From NCBI RefSeq assembly GCF_002807685.1, contig NZ_PEAX01000005.1:124001-188000 (forward strand): a stretch of 64,000 bases of DNA, in the 5' to 3' direction. This stretch comes from Neoalteromonas flava (GTDB lineage Bacteria; Pseudomonadota; Gammaproteobacteria; Enterobacterales; Alteromonadaceae). Below are positions 38,264 to 51,357 of this stretch, one piece after another; within the stretch, counting starts at the first letter, position 1, and every line of letters begins with the position of its first letter. Under the pieces are notes generated by a model that saw only the letters and a program-made list of their open reading frames with translations, was not told the DNA's origin and did no database searches. The translations under genes and the position numbers were made by a program.

Positions 38264-40048
38264 CTACAATAACGTGGGATGCAAATGCTGTTGCAGTTCT
38301 GCCAACTCGCTCTCGACCCTACGCCATACGTCAATACTTCTGGTATACAGAGGTTCTCGCACTTGCTCACTGCTTGCAGTATGTATTTTGCGGGGGTTGT
38401 GATGAAAGTGTAAACACCGTTCGTCATAGCATACCCCCACTTTATCCAACAAGCGCCGTATTTCTTCTTCTGGCTCCGTTACTAAACTCTCATATTGTAC
38501 GGTAATGATGCGCTCGGGAAGCATCGCATGCCAGTGTTGCATTAGTGAATCATAAGCATTTATTGCCTTTGCAATATCGCGTAAGTGATAGCTAAAATCG
38601 ACACCCGCATGAAAAAACTGTTTGTATAAACTGAGACCACAATCCAGTGGATGGCGGCGCACATCAATAATTCGAGCGTTCGGTAGTATCTTGTGGATGA
38701 GGCCTATCAAGCGAAAATTGAATGGCTGCTTGTCGATGAAGTAGTTACAACTCTCTCGTCTGAACAGCGCACCTTTATCAAGGTACGTTTGGCCAAGCTG
38801 GGTGAGCTCCTTTTGATCCATCTGCGATATGGCAGTAAAAAAATCTGACTGATAGTGTTTTTGACTCAATTGTTGAGCGACACGTTCAATTGCTGGTAGC
38901 GTGGGCTGTTCAATGGTGCCTTCAATTTCTGGATGGCTGGCGAGAATTTGTTCAATTAACGTTGAACCAGACCGGGGCATGCCGACAATAAAGATAGGGC
39001 AGGGTTGGTTGTCTAGTCTCTCGGCTTGGGTCTGCAATGCGGCAATTGAAAACGCCTTTTTGCGGCGCGCAAACTCCGTTTCCATTTGCTGCAAACTCGT
39101 ATTTTGGGTTGGCAACAGCTGATTTGCGCGAGTATACAGAGGCATGCTTGGCTCAATGCCACTCGACAATTCTGTAGCTTTAGCCAATGCGAAGGTTGCA
39201 ATAGATCTAGTTCTACCAGGTAGCCGTTGGTTCTCTGCAAGACGCTGAATAGCTCTGAACTCTTCCGCCGAGAAACGATAATTCTTCATATCCGCCAATG
39301 CCCACCAGGCATCAGCATTATTAGGGTCAGCGTGAAGGCTATCCTGTAGCGCTTTTACACTCTCGTCGCGTTGACCAAGTATGCGTAACGTTTGGCCTCG
39401 TATTAATGCCAATTGACTTTGTTTTAATGGTTCGCGGTGAGCAAATTTTGCTGCTCTGCTGCAAGCATCTAACAGACCTCCCGTTTGGCTATATTTTAGT
39501 AAAAGTCCAATCCAGCGCCACAACGTTTCAAAACATTCGTTCAAGGCAACCAGCGCTTCAGCGGCTTGCAGAGCCCCTGTGTAATCGTCTGCTTGGAGAT
39601 AACTATCCAGTAACAACTGCCGTAGCGATAAATTTGCGGGAACGTACTCTAAGTGCTGGGTGATTAATGCAACACTCTCTTGAGGTCTTGCATGCGACAA
39701 GGCAAGATGCGCCAAAGTAAATAAGGCCCGAGGATGGTGTGGACATGCGGTCAGGATCACTTTGGCGATTTGCGCCGCTGAGTCATAATCTTTCTGTGCA
39801 ATAGCTTGCTGAATTTGCTTGAACTCGGTTGTCAGCGGATCGAATTGTTCTGCATGTTGGGCAATATCTCGCGCTTGGGGCAAGTAATTCGCCTCATATA
39901 AACATTGGCTTAATTTCAACCAGCCTTGATAAAAGCTCGGTGTTTGCTTGAGCGTCTGATTTAGCAGCGCGATCGCGTGGGCGTGTTGCTGGTTTCCCAT
40001 GAACTGCTCAGCATGGGTTAAAACCTGTTGCAATTGCTCCATATGCAT
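38264..40048 (-). CDS. Tetratricopeptide-repeat sulfotransferase
   Basis: 594 aa. The N-terminal about 320 residues consist of TPR-like helical repeats; the C-terminal part is a sulfotransferase domain with the PAPS 5'-phosphosulfate loop IFIVGMPRSGSTLIEQIL (about residues 350-367), and RRHPLDCGLSLYKQFF as the 3'-phosphate region. Such proteins are regularly found beside TonB-dependent receptors in Alteromonadales and Xanthomonadales, as here. No signal peptide is visible, so it acts in the cytoplasm. The acceptor (protein tyrosine, peptide or carbohydrate) is not known. Confidence 0.86.
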   Translation of the reverse strand: MHMEQLQQVLTHAEQFMGNQQHAHAIALLNQTLKQTPSFYQGWLKLSQCLYEANYLPQARDIAQHAEQFDPLTTEFKQIQQAIAQKDYDSAAQIAKVILTACPHHPRALFTLAHLALSHARPQESVALITQHLEYVPANLSLRQLLLDSYLQADDYTGALQAAEALVALNECFETLWRWIGLLLKYSQTGGLLDACSRAAKFAHREPLKQSQLALIRGQTLRILGQRDESVKALQDSLHADPNNADAWWALADMKNYRFSAEEFRAIQRLAENQRLPGRTRSIATFALAKATELSSGIEPSMPLYTRANQLLPTQNTSLQQMETEFARRKKAFSIAALQTQAERLDNQPCPIFIVGMPRSGSTLIEQILASHPEIEGTIEQPTLPAIERVAQQLSQKHYQSDFFTAISQMDQKELTQLGQTYLDKGALFRRESCNYFIDKQPFNFRLIGLIHKILPNARIIDVRRHPLDCGLSLYKQFFHAGVDFSYHLRDIAKAINAYDSLMQHWHAMLPERIITVQYESLVTEPEEEIRRLLDKVGVCYDERCLHFHHNPRKIHTASSEQVREPLYTRSIDVWRRVESELAELQQHLHPTLL

Positions 40049-40137
40049 AGGGAATTAGTGAGTCGTCATTATGCTGATCATGGTGCTAGCAAAGCAGAAA
40101 GACTGGGCACTTGCAACCACTGCGAACATTTATGCTC

Positions 40138-41376
40138 TCAGTGCTGCAACACCTTGTTGAATTGCTCCACAAATAGGGGATCAGCAAGCACAGCGGCATG
40201 TGAACCCGTGAGCCCGAACATTTGCGTAGCTTCTTGCTGTAATTTGAGCGGAATTTGACTCTCAAGTGACACCACGCCGTCGTCGCCACTGCCGCTTTCA
40301 TAGGTAAAGAAGAGGAAGTAGGGAATACTCTCGGGTAAATCCCAAGCCATTATGTCTTGAATGAATTCGCTTCCCGCTGCTACATCTCGCCACGACGGAA
40401 TAATGAGTGGCGAGTACTTTACCCCTGAGTTGGCGCTATCCATACCCAGCATGGGACTATTAATCGTTGTGAATAAGCCTATCTCAGCTGCGCGCGCAGT
40501 GGAAAGATATTTCTTAATGAAGGAACGACTGACCAAACCGCCCATGCTGTGGGCGATTACATAAAATTCGTTGAAGCCGTATTGTGATTGGAGTTGATTC
40601 ACACCGTTCAAAATCAAATCACTGATCAAGTCTAACCTCAGTCCACTGGCATAGTAGACGCCGACCGCCTGATAGCGTGAAGTATCTAAATTCGAAATCA
40701 AGGTTTCCCAGTTGCTGAGACTGCCACCAATGCCATGAATAAAGAGTACTGGGATCCGCTGTGGGTCGTATTCTTCAAACAGATAAAGGCCGCCGCCGAT
40801 GCTTTGCACAAACTCGATGGGGCGGATCATGCCGAGCAGTGCATTGCGGCGGGAAAAAATCGGATCGCCAAGTGAAACGATTTTACCGCTGGCGATCTTC
40901 GAAGTAGGTAAATCAATGGTGACCGAATAGTTACCAGAGTTAACTAATGTGCCATTGATCGTCATTTGTTTAGCTTGGTAACTTCTGGGCTCCTCGATAA
41001 CAATCATGGTCGGTGGGCCATTCGATTGCCCATAGTAGGTGGCAATCTCATCATCACTTTGATAAGTCGTATCACCGTTGGCGTCGTGATAGGCAACTAA
41101 GAAGTACTCGCCTGGGGCTACGGCAAATTTATAGTCGCCGTTGGCGTCGACAGTGGTTTGGTTGATCAAAATCAAATCAAAATCATCCGCCTTTTTCATC
41201 AACAATACGTGGACAGAACGAAGCTGTATTGAGTCTCGTATTGCTACCTGCCCACTGATCACTGACAGAGAATCTGCCACGGCAAGCTCTTGCTTAACAT
41301 CCTTTATCACCGAGCAAGATGAAAGGAGTAACAGCAATGGAATAAGAGCAAAATACGCGTTACGAATGTTAAGCAT
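40138..41376 (-). CDS. Predicted lipoprotein with an alpha/beta-hydrolase (lipase-like) domain
   Basis: Lipobox LLSSC near residue 20 predicts a lipid-anchored envelope protein. A domain resembling a carboxypeptidase-regulatory or transthyretin-like fold (about 35-120, with HDANGDTTYQSDDE) precedes an alpha/beta hydrolase fold: oxyanion region VLFIHGIGG, nucleophile elbow IAHSMGG and a late His (TGSHAAVL). The triad looks intact. I start at ATG 41376; a GTG four codons earlier is possible. Substrate (lipid, ester or other) unknown. It may be transcribed with the TPR-sulfotransferase gene, 90 bases downstream. Confidence 0.75.
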   Translation of the reverse strand: MLNIRNAYFALIPLLLLLSSCSVIKDVKQELAVADSLSVISGQVAIRDSIQLRSVHVLLMKKADDFDLILINQTTVDANGDYKFAVAPGEYFLVAYHDANGDTTYQSDDEIATYYGQSNGPPTMIVIEEPRSYQAKQMTINGTLVNSGNYSVTIDLPTSKIASGKIVSLGDPIFSRRNALLGMIRPIEFVQSIGGGLYLFEEYDPQRIPVLFIHGIGGSLSNWETLISNLDTSRYQAVGVYYASGLRLDLISDLILNGVNQLQSQYGFNEFYVIAHSMGGLVSRSFIKKYLSTARAAEIGLFTTINSPMLGMDSANSGVKYSPLIIPSWRDVAAGSEFIQDIMAWDLPESIPYFLFFTYESGSGDDGVVSLESQIPLKLQQEATQMFGLTGSHAAVLADPLFVEQFNKVLQH

Positions 41377-41566
41377 TAAAACCAACACAATTAAATTTAG
41401 TGTCTAGTATGACCTAAAAATCACGGAAAAGTTAACCCCTCAATTTTTGGCGCATTTTCTAGCGCTATCTTAACCGTATGGTTGAATGAAATTTTACCTC
41501 AGGTTAATCCTTGATTAGCCTCATAGCGTAACCAACAGTTAATTGTCATTCGTTTGTGAGGCTTCT

Positions 41567-42454
41567 ATGCCAAAGATTAGTGTCAGCTTTCTACTTATAA
41601 TGCTACTGAGTCTCAGCATGTTGAACGGCTGTGCGAAGACGTCTCCACAGTTTGAAACTGGGCCAAGGACATTTTCTGATGGACTGACTGCAGAGCACAT
41701 TTTTCAGCGCTCATGGAAGGCCCACGGGGGCGAGCATTTAACTGAATTGAATGACGTAAACGTCGCAATTGATGGTGAATGGCACTATCTCATTACGAAA
41801 ATCCAGCCGTTGGTAACGGACCATCTTTATCGCCAAACCTCAGAGGAGCGTATCATTGTGACACCGCGGATCTATTCGGCACTCTTTAACGGCGAGGCTG
41901 GAGTCAAGCTGGTTTATCGGTCAGAAAGTTCCACGCGCGTTAGCTACAACGAAGAGCCCAGCCAGGATCCACAAATCCAAGCTGCAGCTGCGCTAACTTC
42001 GGATGCTTTTTACTTGTTTACGTTGGGGCCATTAGCATTAACTAATCGAGTCAGTGATTGGCAACGCTTGAGCGATAGTAACGAAGACGGTGAAGGTTAC
42101 TATCGCATCAACGGAGTGTTGCGCCCGGGTATTGGTGAGTCTGATCAAGATTATATAACGCTATGGGTTAATAAACGCACGTTATTGACGTATCGCTTAC
42201 ACATAACTCTGGAAGGATTTGAAAGCACGCGAGGCGCACATGTTGATACCAGTTACCTCAAGTATCAGACTTTCGATAACTATGTTCTACCAGTACACTT
42301 TTTCGAACGCGTTGTGGGGCCAATCAATATTGATGCGCACGAGTGGTGGTATACCGGCATAGACATTAACCGAGGCCTCACTGCAAAAGACCTAAACGGC
42401 GAGGAATGGTCTGAGCGGGCAAAACAAGCCGCAGCGTCGATAGAGCATAAATAG
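41567..42454 (+). CDS. Lipoprotein of unknown function
   Basis: Starts at ATG 41567, with GAGG five bases upstream; an upstream TTG (41543) lacks one. The signal peptide ends in the lipobox LNGC. The mature about 275 residues have mixed beta character with YRINGVLRPG and TYRLHITLEGFEST, and a VLPVHFFERVVG segment. The pattern loosely recalls beta-rich outer-membrane carrier folds of the LolA type, but I cannot assign a family. It stands alone, divergent from the lipase gene. Confidence 0.66.
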   Translation: MPKISVSFLLIMLLSLSMLNGCAKTSPQFETGPRTFSDGLTAEHIFQRSWKAHGGEHLTELNDVNVAIDGEWHYLITKIQPLVTDHLYRQTSEERIIVTPRIYSALFNGEAGVKLVYRSESSTRVSYNEEPSQDPQIQAAAALTSDAFYLFTLGPLALTNRVSDWQRLSDSNEDGEGYYRINGVLRPGIGESDQDYITLWVNKRTLLTYRLHITLEGFESTRGAHVDTSYLKYQTFDNYVLPVHFFERVVGPINIDAHEWWYTGIDINRGLTAKDLNGEEWSERAKQAAASIEHK

Positions 42455-42494
42455 GCTTGTGCTGCTAAAGCAGCCTGCTAACTTCGTTAAGTTG

Positions 42495-42872
42495 TCACAC
42501 ACTCTTATGGGCTAACGTATGAGCGTTAGCCTCCCAGTTTTGCCCATCAAACTCAACGATAGTAACGTTGGGGGGGCGTTGGTCGAAACAGCGTAAATTG
42601 ACATCAACCCCGTCTGGATTAGAACGGGGAATATAAAACGGCTTTACTCCGCAGTTGTTACAAAAGTAGTGCTTAGCGATACCACTGCCAAAGGTATACA
42701 GGCGCAAATCGTCTTCACCTTGGACGAGCGAAAAGGCTCGCTTGGGCACAATGACATGTAAGTAGCCTGATTTCTGGCAAATACTACAATTACAGTCTTC
42801 TACCTCTATACTGTCAGGCAATTCAACGCTGAAACGTACTTTGCCGCAATGGCAGCCGCCTTGATAGTTCAT
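42495..42872 (-). CDS. GFA-family zinc protein (glutathione-dependent formaldehyde-activating-like)
   Basis: 125 aa. GGCHCGKVRF and DCNCSICQKSG in the N-terminal half and YFCNNCGVKPF in the middle are the Cys motifs of the GFA/CENP-V fold, which bind one structural zinc and one other. The natural substrate of these proteins is mostly unproven. GGAG lies eight bases before the ATG. It overlaps the DUF4136 stop by four bases (ATGA), so the two are coupled. Confidence 0.83.
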   Translation of the reverse strand: MNYQGGCHCGKVRFSVELPDSIEVEDCNCSICQKSGYLHVIVPKRAFSLVQGEDDLRLYTFGSGIAKHYFCNNCGVKPFYIPRSNPDGVDVNLRCFDQRPPNVTIVEFDGQNWEANAHTLAHKSV

Positions 42873-43408
42873 TGTATTTGCTCCGTTTGTTTGGCCAATG
42901 GAAATTGCTTAAGCAAACGATCTAACATTTTGTTGTGCAGTTCATTCATGCCCTTGCCGTCGCGAATGCTAATCTTGGCTTCATCCTGAGCTGTCCAGAC
43001 GACTTGTTGATCAACAATTAAGTCTAGCTGCATTATCTGCCAATCAACGGTTCTATCACCAATTGGAAGGTTAACCGAGGTACCGATCCCAATGCTGGAG
43101 TGACGCCCACCACTTTGCGAGCCAAGACCGATAGATATTGATTGGTCATTCGTACGTTCTTCAACATACACGCTGAACTGTAATAATGCATTGGCGTCTT
43201 CAGTTATCGTCACAAAGTTTTTGCGAAGCTTGGATTTTAATAATTCATGCACGTAGGGCAGGGCAAGGTACTCTGCATCGTCCATTGCAAGTACATTCAC
43301 AGACTTGATCTGAGTAAAATCGAAATTTGGGTCGCGGTCGGTAATGACTTTTTTGTTGGCACAACCCATTACAAAGCATGTCAAAAATAGAATGCATATA
43401 GCACGCAT
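42869..43408 (-). CDS. DUF4136-like lipoprotein
   Basis: Signal peptide with lipobox FVMGC predicts a lipoprotein. The mature region has YVEERTNDQSISIGLG and VDWQIMQLDLIVDQQVVWTAQ, the pattern of DUF4136 outer-membrane lipoproteins of unknown role. I use ATG 43408; an in-frame ATG at 43420 is inside the hairpin that terminates the upstream transcript. No convincing ribosome binding site precedes either one. Confidence 0.7.
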   Translation of the reverse strand: MRAICILFLTCFVMGCANKKVITDRDPNFDFTQIKSVNVLAMDDAEYLALPYVHELLKSKLRKNFVTITEDANALLQFSVYVEERTNDQSISIGLGSQSGGRHSSIGIGTSVNLPIGDRTVDWQIMQLDLIVDQQVVWTAQDEAKISIRDGKGMNELHNKMLDRLLKQFPLAKQTEQIQ

Positions 43409-43437
43409 AAAAAAGCCCATTCGTTATGAATGGGCTT
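43409..43437 (-). terminator. Terminator of the argD-astA-astD-DUF1338 transcript
   Basis: AAGCCCATTC (43413-43422) and GAATGGGCTT (43428-43437) form a ten-base stem with a five-base loop, followed on the minus strand by T residues. The poly-T directly abuts the ATG of the DUF4136 gene. Confidence 0.85.
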
Positions 43438-43496
43438 AGCATATCAGGTCTGCGAGCTATCAGCTATGCGCTGCTCTAACCAGCAGTGAAGACCCG

Positions 43497-44297
43497 TTAG
43501 TTAGCGTTAGTGCTTTCAAATATCTTGTCCGCGGACGCTGCAACAAAACCTTGATAAAGCTCGCCATTAGGTAAAGTGTAACGCTGCGCAAATTCATAGA
43601 AACAGCTTGGGATAGTGAGCGTTTCGTCAGTGAATTCCACGGCTTGCTTGTCTGCCATTGTTGATGACTGAGCCAGATAAACGTCTTCGCCACCTTTGAT
43701 TTCGCCGCCAGAGGTATTGAGCTTGAAGCCATTGTCTTTCAACAATTCGTTGACTTCTGCCAGCGAAAGGCCACTTTGTAATTGATTAATACTCACCGTG
43801 AAATGGTTTGCTCGGAACCCCCAAGCGGCCATCCAAGAGGCATATTCTGACTCTTCAGCGAGTTCGCGGAAATCAGCTGCGCTAACTTGCCACTGCGCGC
43901 CTGAGTAGAGGAAATCCGTTCTCATTGCCGCGTCGTCATCAATCTGCTCCACCAGCTTGTCGATAATCGCAGCGGCTTTTGTTGATAATTCATCAACGCG
44001 TAGTTCACTGATAAACACTTTAGGGTAAGTGGTGTTCGGATGCTCGAAGTGCTTCGCCGTTAACTTCTTGGCTTCAAAGTTATAATCACCTTTGGCTTCA
44101 TAACCAAGCGCCAAAAAGTGGGCTGCTAACTTGTCCAAATTAATCTTGGCACGATCAAAGGTACGAAAAGCAACGTGGTCGTTAATAATCGCTTCGCCGT
44201 CACTGGCAAGCAATTTGTGTACTTCGTGTGCTGAAGGCGTGATCGCAATATAGTCTTGCCATAATGCATCAAATAAACTTTCAACTTGAGTGTGCAT
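43497..44297 (-). CDS. DUF1338 protein, 2-oxoadipate dioxygenase/decarboxylase-like
   Basis: 266 aa, short form of DUF1338. The family includes the Fe(II)-dependent enzyme HglS, which converts 2-oxoadipate to 2-hydroxyglutarate. NDHVAFRTFD and ANHFTVSI contain His residues in the expected metal-ligand positions. AGGA stands before the ATG. Its place at the end of the arginine succinyltransferase cluster recurs in Shewanella-like genomes; the reaction of this short form is not settled, so the name is by family only. Confidence 0.75.
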   Translation of the reverse strand: MHTQVESLFDALWQDYIAITPSAHEVHKLLASDGEAIINDHVAFRTFDRAKINLDKLAAHFLALGYEAKGDYNFEAKKLTAKHFEHPNTTYPKVFISELRVDELSTKAAAIIDKLVEQIDDDAAMRTDFLYSGAQWQVSAADFRELAEESEYASWMAAWGFRANHFTVSINQLQSGLSLAEVNELLKDNGFKLNTSGGEIKGGEDVYLAQSSTMADKQAVEFTDETLTIPSCFYEFAQRYTLPNGELYQGFVAASADKIFESTNAN

Positions 44298-44311
44298 GTG
44301 TGTTCCTGTAG

Positions 44312-46821
<2,510 letters not shown>

Positions 46822-46840
46822 AGTAATGTTACTGCTGCTG

Positions 46841-48064
<1,224 letters not shown>

Positions 48065-48467
48065 TTAGTTACCCTCAATTAATTTGCAACTGCACACAGG
48101 CAATAGCATAAACTTGTGCAAAATCTAGCCGACAAGTATGCCATTTCTTCTCCATCTTGTCTCGCTTGATCTGGCTGGAGTCCTTGAAAATAAAGGCTTT
48201 ATGCAGCAATTTGCAAAAAAACTGCATAACTATTTGATTTGCTGAATTTGAGCTAAAACCAGAATGCCGCGCAGGCCAACGAAGAACCTGTTATCGGTTA
48301 TGATCATGTTAATAAAATGTAGAGTTGCATAGTTATCTGCAAAAATATTTAGCAACCGAAGGATGTTGTGGTTAATTATTGTGCAGATTTATGGCTGCGT
48401 AAGCAGATTGCTGTTACCTAACAATAAACGCGATTGGCGACGACTGACATATCGTACTCGTGAAAGC
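48065..48467. promoter_or_regulatory. 403-base intergenic region upstream of argD, possible ArgR region
   Basis: No gene is visible. Two AT-rich near-repeats, TGCATAACTATTTG (48223-48236) and TGCATAGTTATCTG (48326-48339), are spaced 103 bases apart and loosely resemble ArgR box halves. A promoter for argD must lie here, and the end of the HDOD gene is to the right. Confidence 0.35.
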
Positions 48468-49649
48468 CTACTCTAACTCATCCAATGAAGAGCTAAAGTT
48501 CAAAGGTAAATGGCGTAAGTCAATTCTATTTAGTGCCAACACCTTGGGTTTATCAAGCGCAGTCGCACGAATTAAACAGTTGGCGTCACTGTTATCGAGA
48601 AGCTTACTGGCCTTAAGCATACGGTATTTTGCATACCAGCGTGAGCGCTCAGTTAACTGAGCGAGTGGTAAAGCGTCTTTCGCTACCGTTGCCGAGGCGA
48701 TCGATTGCATCGCTGCTGAAACCCCCAATCGTTTAAATTTCATATATTGCAGAATTTCCGCGGTGACGATATCAGCGTAATCATTCCACAGCGCGCTGAG
48801 AAAATTGTTAGATGGAGTTATTTGCGTCAACGCATCATGCAAGTCACGCTTTTTATTCGCTTGGGCTTTTTCCAACGCTTCTCTTTGTAAGCGTTCAAAT
48901 AGTTTAAAGTAAATTCGAGTAACAGCATTTCGACCAAGCGCTTGCAGCAACCCTAGCACGTAGGCGTCGTTTGCCCTGATTTTATAAAACGGCGCTAAGT
49001 ATCGGTTGGTTAGCGCCACACTCAGCGCGTAGTGCCAAATGTGCTGTTTTATTTCTGGATAGGGATCGGTAATTTGAGGGATACAGCGGCGAAAGACTAG
49101 CGTTGGTATGATTAGCTGTAAGTTCTCAATGTTGATGAAACTGAGAGCGGCACGCAGGGTTTCAACAATAATGACTTTCCCACGCGAATCTTTGCGCCGA
49201 TGCTGCGGCGCATTAACGATTTTCAAAAGCTCAGGATACATCCAAGGGATCCGCGCAACTAATGGCTCAATACGCGGAATAGTGCAGGCCTTTACAGACA
49301 AAAGATCGAGCAGTTCGGGCACGCTATTACTCAAGCCTAACCAATCACTAAAAATTGCCCCGGGTAAGCGAATTTCTGTTTCCAGCCGACCGAGCAGTTG
49401 CTTGTGGAAGTCATTGCGTACGGCATCGACATACGCTTGTTGCGTCATTTCTGCGCGCTGGCGATTTTCAATCGCTTGTTTTTCAACGATCAGTAACTCA
49501 CGCCTCGCATAACCTTGCTCTGAGTCTTCATAAGTAATCAAGCCTGGAGTTTCCCGGCCCATGAGTTCATTCGCTTCAAACAAAGATGTCATCATTGTTT
49601 CAAAGCGATGATTTACGATTGCTAAGTGATGTTCAGATTCAGTTTTCAT
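48468..49649 (-). CDS. HDOD-domain protein
   Basis: 393 aa with an HDOD domain in the middle (about residues 110-310; IENLQLIIPTLVF and HIWHYALSVALTNRYLAP), related to HD phosphohydrolases but usually without catalytic metal residues. HDOD proteins act in signalling and regulation, often with two-component systems. The N-terminal about 100 residues contain a helical coiled-coil-like segment. No partner gene can be named. Transcribed after pabA/trpG with a 58-base gap. Confidence 0.78.
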   Translation of the reverse strand: MKTESEHHLAIVNHRFETMMTSLFEANELMGRETPGLITYEDSEQGYARRELLIVEKQAIENRQRAEMTQQAYVDAVRNDFHKQLLGRLETEIRLPGAIFSDWLGLSNSVPELLDLLSVKACTIPRIEPLVARIPWMYPELLKIVNAPQHRRKDSRGKVIIVETLRAALSFINIENLQLIIPTLVFRRCIPQITDPYPEIKQHIWHYALSVALTNRYLAPFYKIRANDAYVLGLLQALGRNAVTRIYFKLFERLQREALEKAQANKKRDLHDALTQITPSNNFLSALWNDYADIVTAEILQYMKFKRLGVSAAMQSIASATVAKDALPLAQLTERSRWYAKYRMLKASKLLDNSDANCLIRATALDKPKVLALNRIDLRHLPLNFSSSLDELE

Positions 49650-49706
49650 TTACGCAATTACTGTTGCAAGTCGCACTCTTGACGTGCTTTCCTAATAGAT
49701 AATAGC

Positions 49707-50321
49707 TTACCGCGCCATTTGTGTCATAACTGATTGATTATTCGGATGGAATAAAAAATTACGCAAGATTTGATGACCACACTCGGTAAGTAAAGACTCG
49801 GGGTGGAACTGCACGCCATACAGTGGGTAAGAAATATGTTCGAAAGCCATGATTTCATCCATTTTAGGCTGGTCGCTTGCAACCCATGCAGTGACAATCA
49901 AAGTACTCGGAAGCGACGCCGGTTCGGCGACTAGGGAATGATAACGGGTAGCCGTGAAAGGGTTTGGCACATCTTTAAATAGGCCCTTTTCACTATGCTC
50001 GATGAGCGACGTTTTACCATGCATAATTTGTCGTGCGTTAACGACATTCCCACCAAGTGCTTGGGCGATGGTTTGATGGCCAAGACAAACACCCAAAATG
50101 GGGATTTGGCCAGCAAACTCTCGCACCACATCTAAGCAAATACCGGCTTGATCGGGTGTGCAAGGCCCTGGCGAAAGCACAATATACTCAGGTTGTAGTC
50201 GTATAATGTCTGCAAGCTCAATCTGATTATTTCGAACGACTTCTACCGTTTGCCCTAATTCACAAAAATAGCGGGCAAGGTTATGGGTAAAAGAATCAAA
50301 ATTGTCGATCAGTAACAGCAC
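49707..50321 (-). CDS. pabA: Glutamine amidotransferase subunit of aminodeoxychorismate/anthranilate synthase
   Basis: 204-aa class I glutamine amidotransferase that supplies ammonia to PabB and/or TrpE. The catalytic triad is visible: Cys in GVCLGHQT, and His-Glu in FHPES; the N-terminus LLIDNFDSFTHNLARYF is typical. The start is GTG at 50321, five bases after the trpS stop, with no clear ribosome binding site, so translation is probably coupled. PabA or TrpG function cannot be told apart from this sequence. Confidence 0.87.
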   Translation of the reverse strand: MLLLIDNFDSFTHNLARYFCELGQTVEVVRNNQIELADIIRLQPEYIVLSPGPCTPDQAGICLDVVREFAGQIPILGVCLGHQTIAQALGGNVVNARQIMHGKTSLIEHSEKGLFKDVPNPFTATRYHSLVAEPASLPSTLIVTAWVASDQPKMDEIMAFEHISYPLYGVQFHPESLLTECGHQILRNFLFHPNNQSVMTQMAR

Positions 50322-50326
50322 TGGTG

Positions 50327-51337
50327 TTAGCGGATGCGCGGCACAAAACCAACAGCATCATATACCGCCTGCAGAGTGTTTGCAGCGCGCTCTGAAGCTG
50401 CTTCCGCACCTGCTCGCATAATCGTATCTAATGCCGCTCTATCATCTCGAAGTTCATGAAAGCGCTGTTGAATGGGCTCGACTAAAGCTACTACTGCATC
50501 AGCAACATCACCCTTTAAATGCCCGTACATTTTATTTTCGTATTCTGGTACTAGCTCATCCACTGTTCGCCCTGTCGCACACGATAACAAGGACAGTAGG
50601 TTTGACACGCCGGGTTTTTCTTCCACGTTAAAGTAGATCCGGGCTTGTTCGTCAGAGTCGGTTACCGCTCGTTTGATTTTTTTCGCCAGTTTCTTCGGAT
50701 CTTCCAACAGACCAATGACATTATTGGGATTGGTATCCGATTTGGACATTTTTTTGGTCGGGTCTTGTAAGCTCATCACCCGCGCACCGTGTTGCGGAAT
50801 AAATGGGTCCGGAAGGGTTAAAATGTCACCATATAAGTTATTAAATCGCGTGGCGATATCTCTGGTCAGTTCTAGATGCTGCTTCTGATCTTCGCCCACC
50901 GGTACTTCATTAGCCTGATAAAGTAAGATATCAGCCGCTTGTAAGACGGGATAACTATATAGACCGACGTTTACATTTTGGCTGTGCTTTGAGGATTTAT
51001 CTTTAAACTGCGTCATGCGGTTTAATTCGCCCATCTGAGCATAGCAATTAAGCACCCATGCAAGTTGCGCATGCTCAGGCACATGGGACTGCATAAAAAT
51101 AGTGCTCTTATTGGGATCAATACCACAGGCAACGTACAAAGCTAAGCCGTCCAAGCAGGCTTCGTAAAGCGCTTTTGGGTCTTGCCGCACAGTAATTGCA
51201 TGCAGGTCAACTAACATATATAAGCAATCATGAGTGTCTTGCATGGCAACCCACTGACGCAGCGCGCCCATATAGTTCCCAATGGTTAATTGACCTGATG
51301 GCTGACAGCCACTTAATACAATAGGTTTACTACTCAT
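50327..51337 (-). CDS. trpS: Tryptophanyl-tRNA synthetase
   Basis: Class Ic aminoacyl-tRNA synthetase, 336 aa. ATP-binding motifs [14 protein letters not shown] (HIGH-like) and KKMSKSD (KMSKS) are present. It follows rpe by about 20 bases. In E. coli the order is rpe-gph-trpS; gph is missing here. Confidence 0.96.
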   Translation of the reverse strand: MSSKPIVLSGCQPSGQLTIGNYMGALRQWVAMQDTHDCLYMLVDLHAITVRQDPKALYEACLDGLALYVACGIDPNKSTIFMQSHVPEHAQLAWVLNCYAQMGELNRMTQFKDKSSKHSQNVNVGLYSYPVLQAADILLYQANEVPVGEDQKQHLELTRDIATRFNNLYGDILTLPDPFIPQHGARVMSLQDPTKKMSKSDTNPNNVIGLLEDPKKLAKKIKRAVTDSDEQARIYFNVEEKPGVSNLLSLLSCATGRTVDELVPEYENKMYGHLKGDVADAVVALVEPIQQRFHELRDDRAALDTIMRAGAEAASERAANTLQAVYDAVGFVPRIR

Positions 51338-51357
51338 GAAAAATAACTCTAATCTGC

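Noticed and set aside
48118-48130. Minus-strand sigma-54-like GGC...TTTTGC element before argD
   Set aside because: The GG to GC spacing is nine bases rather than ten, and no NtrC dyad is nearby.
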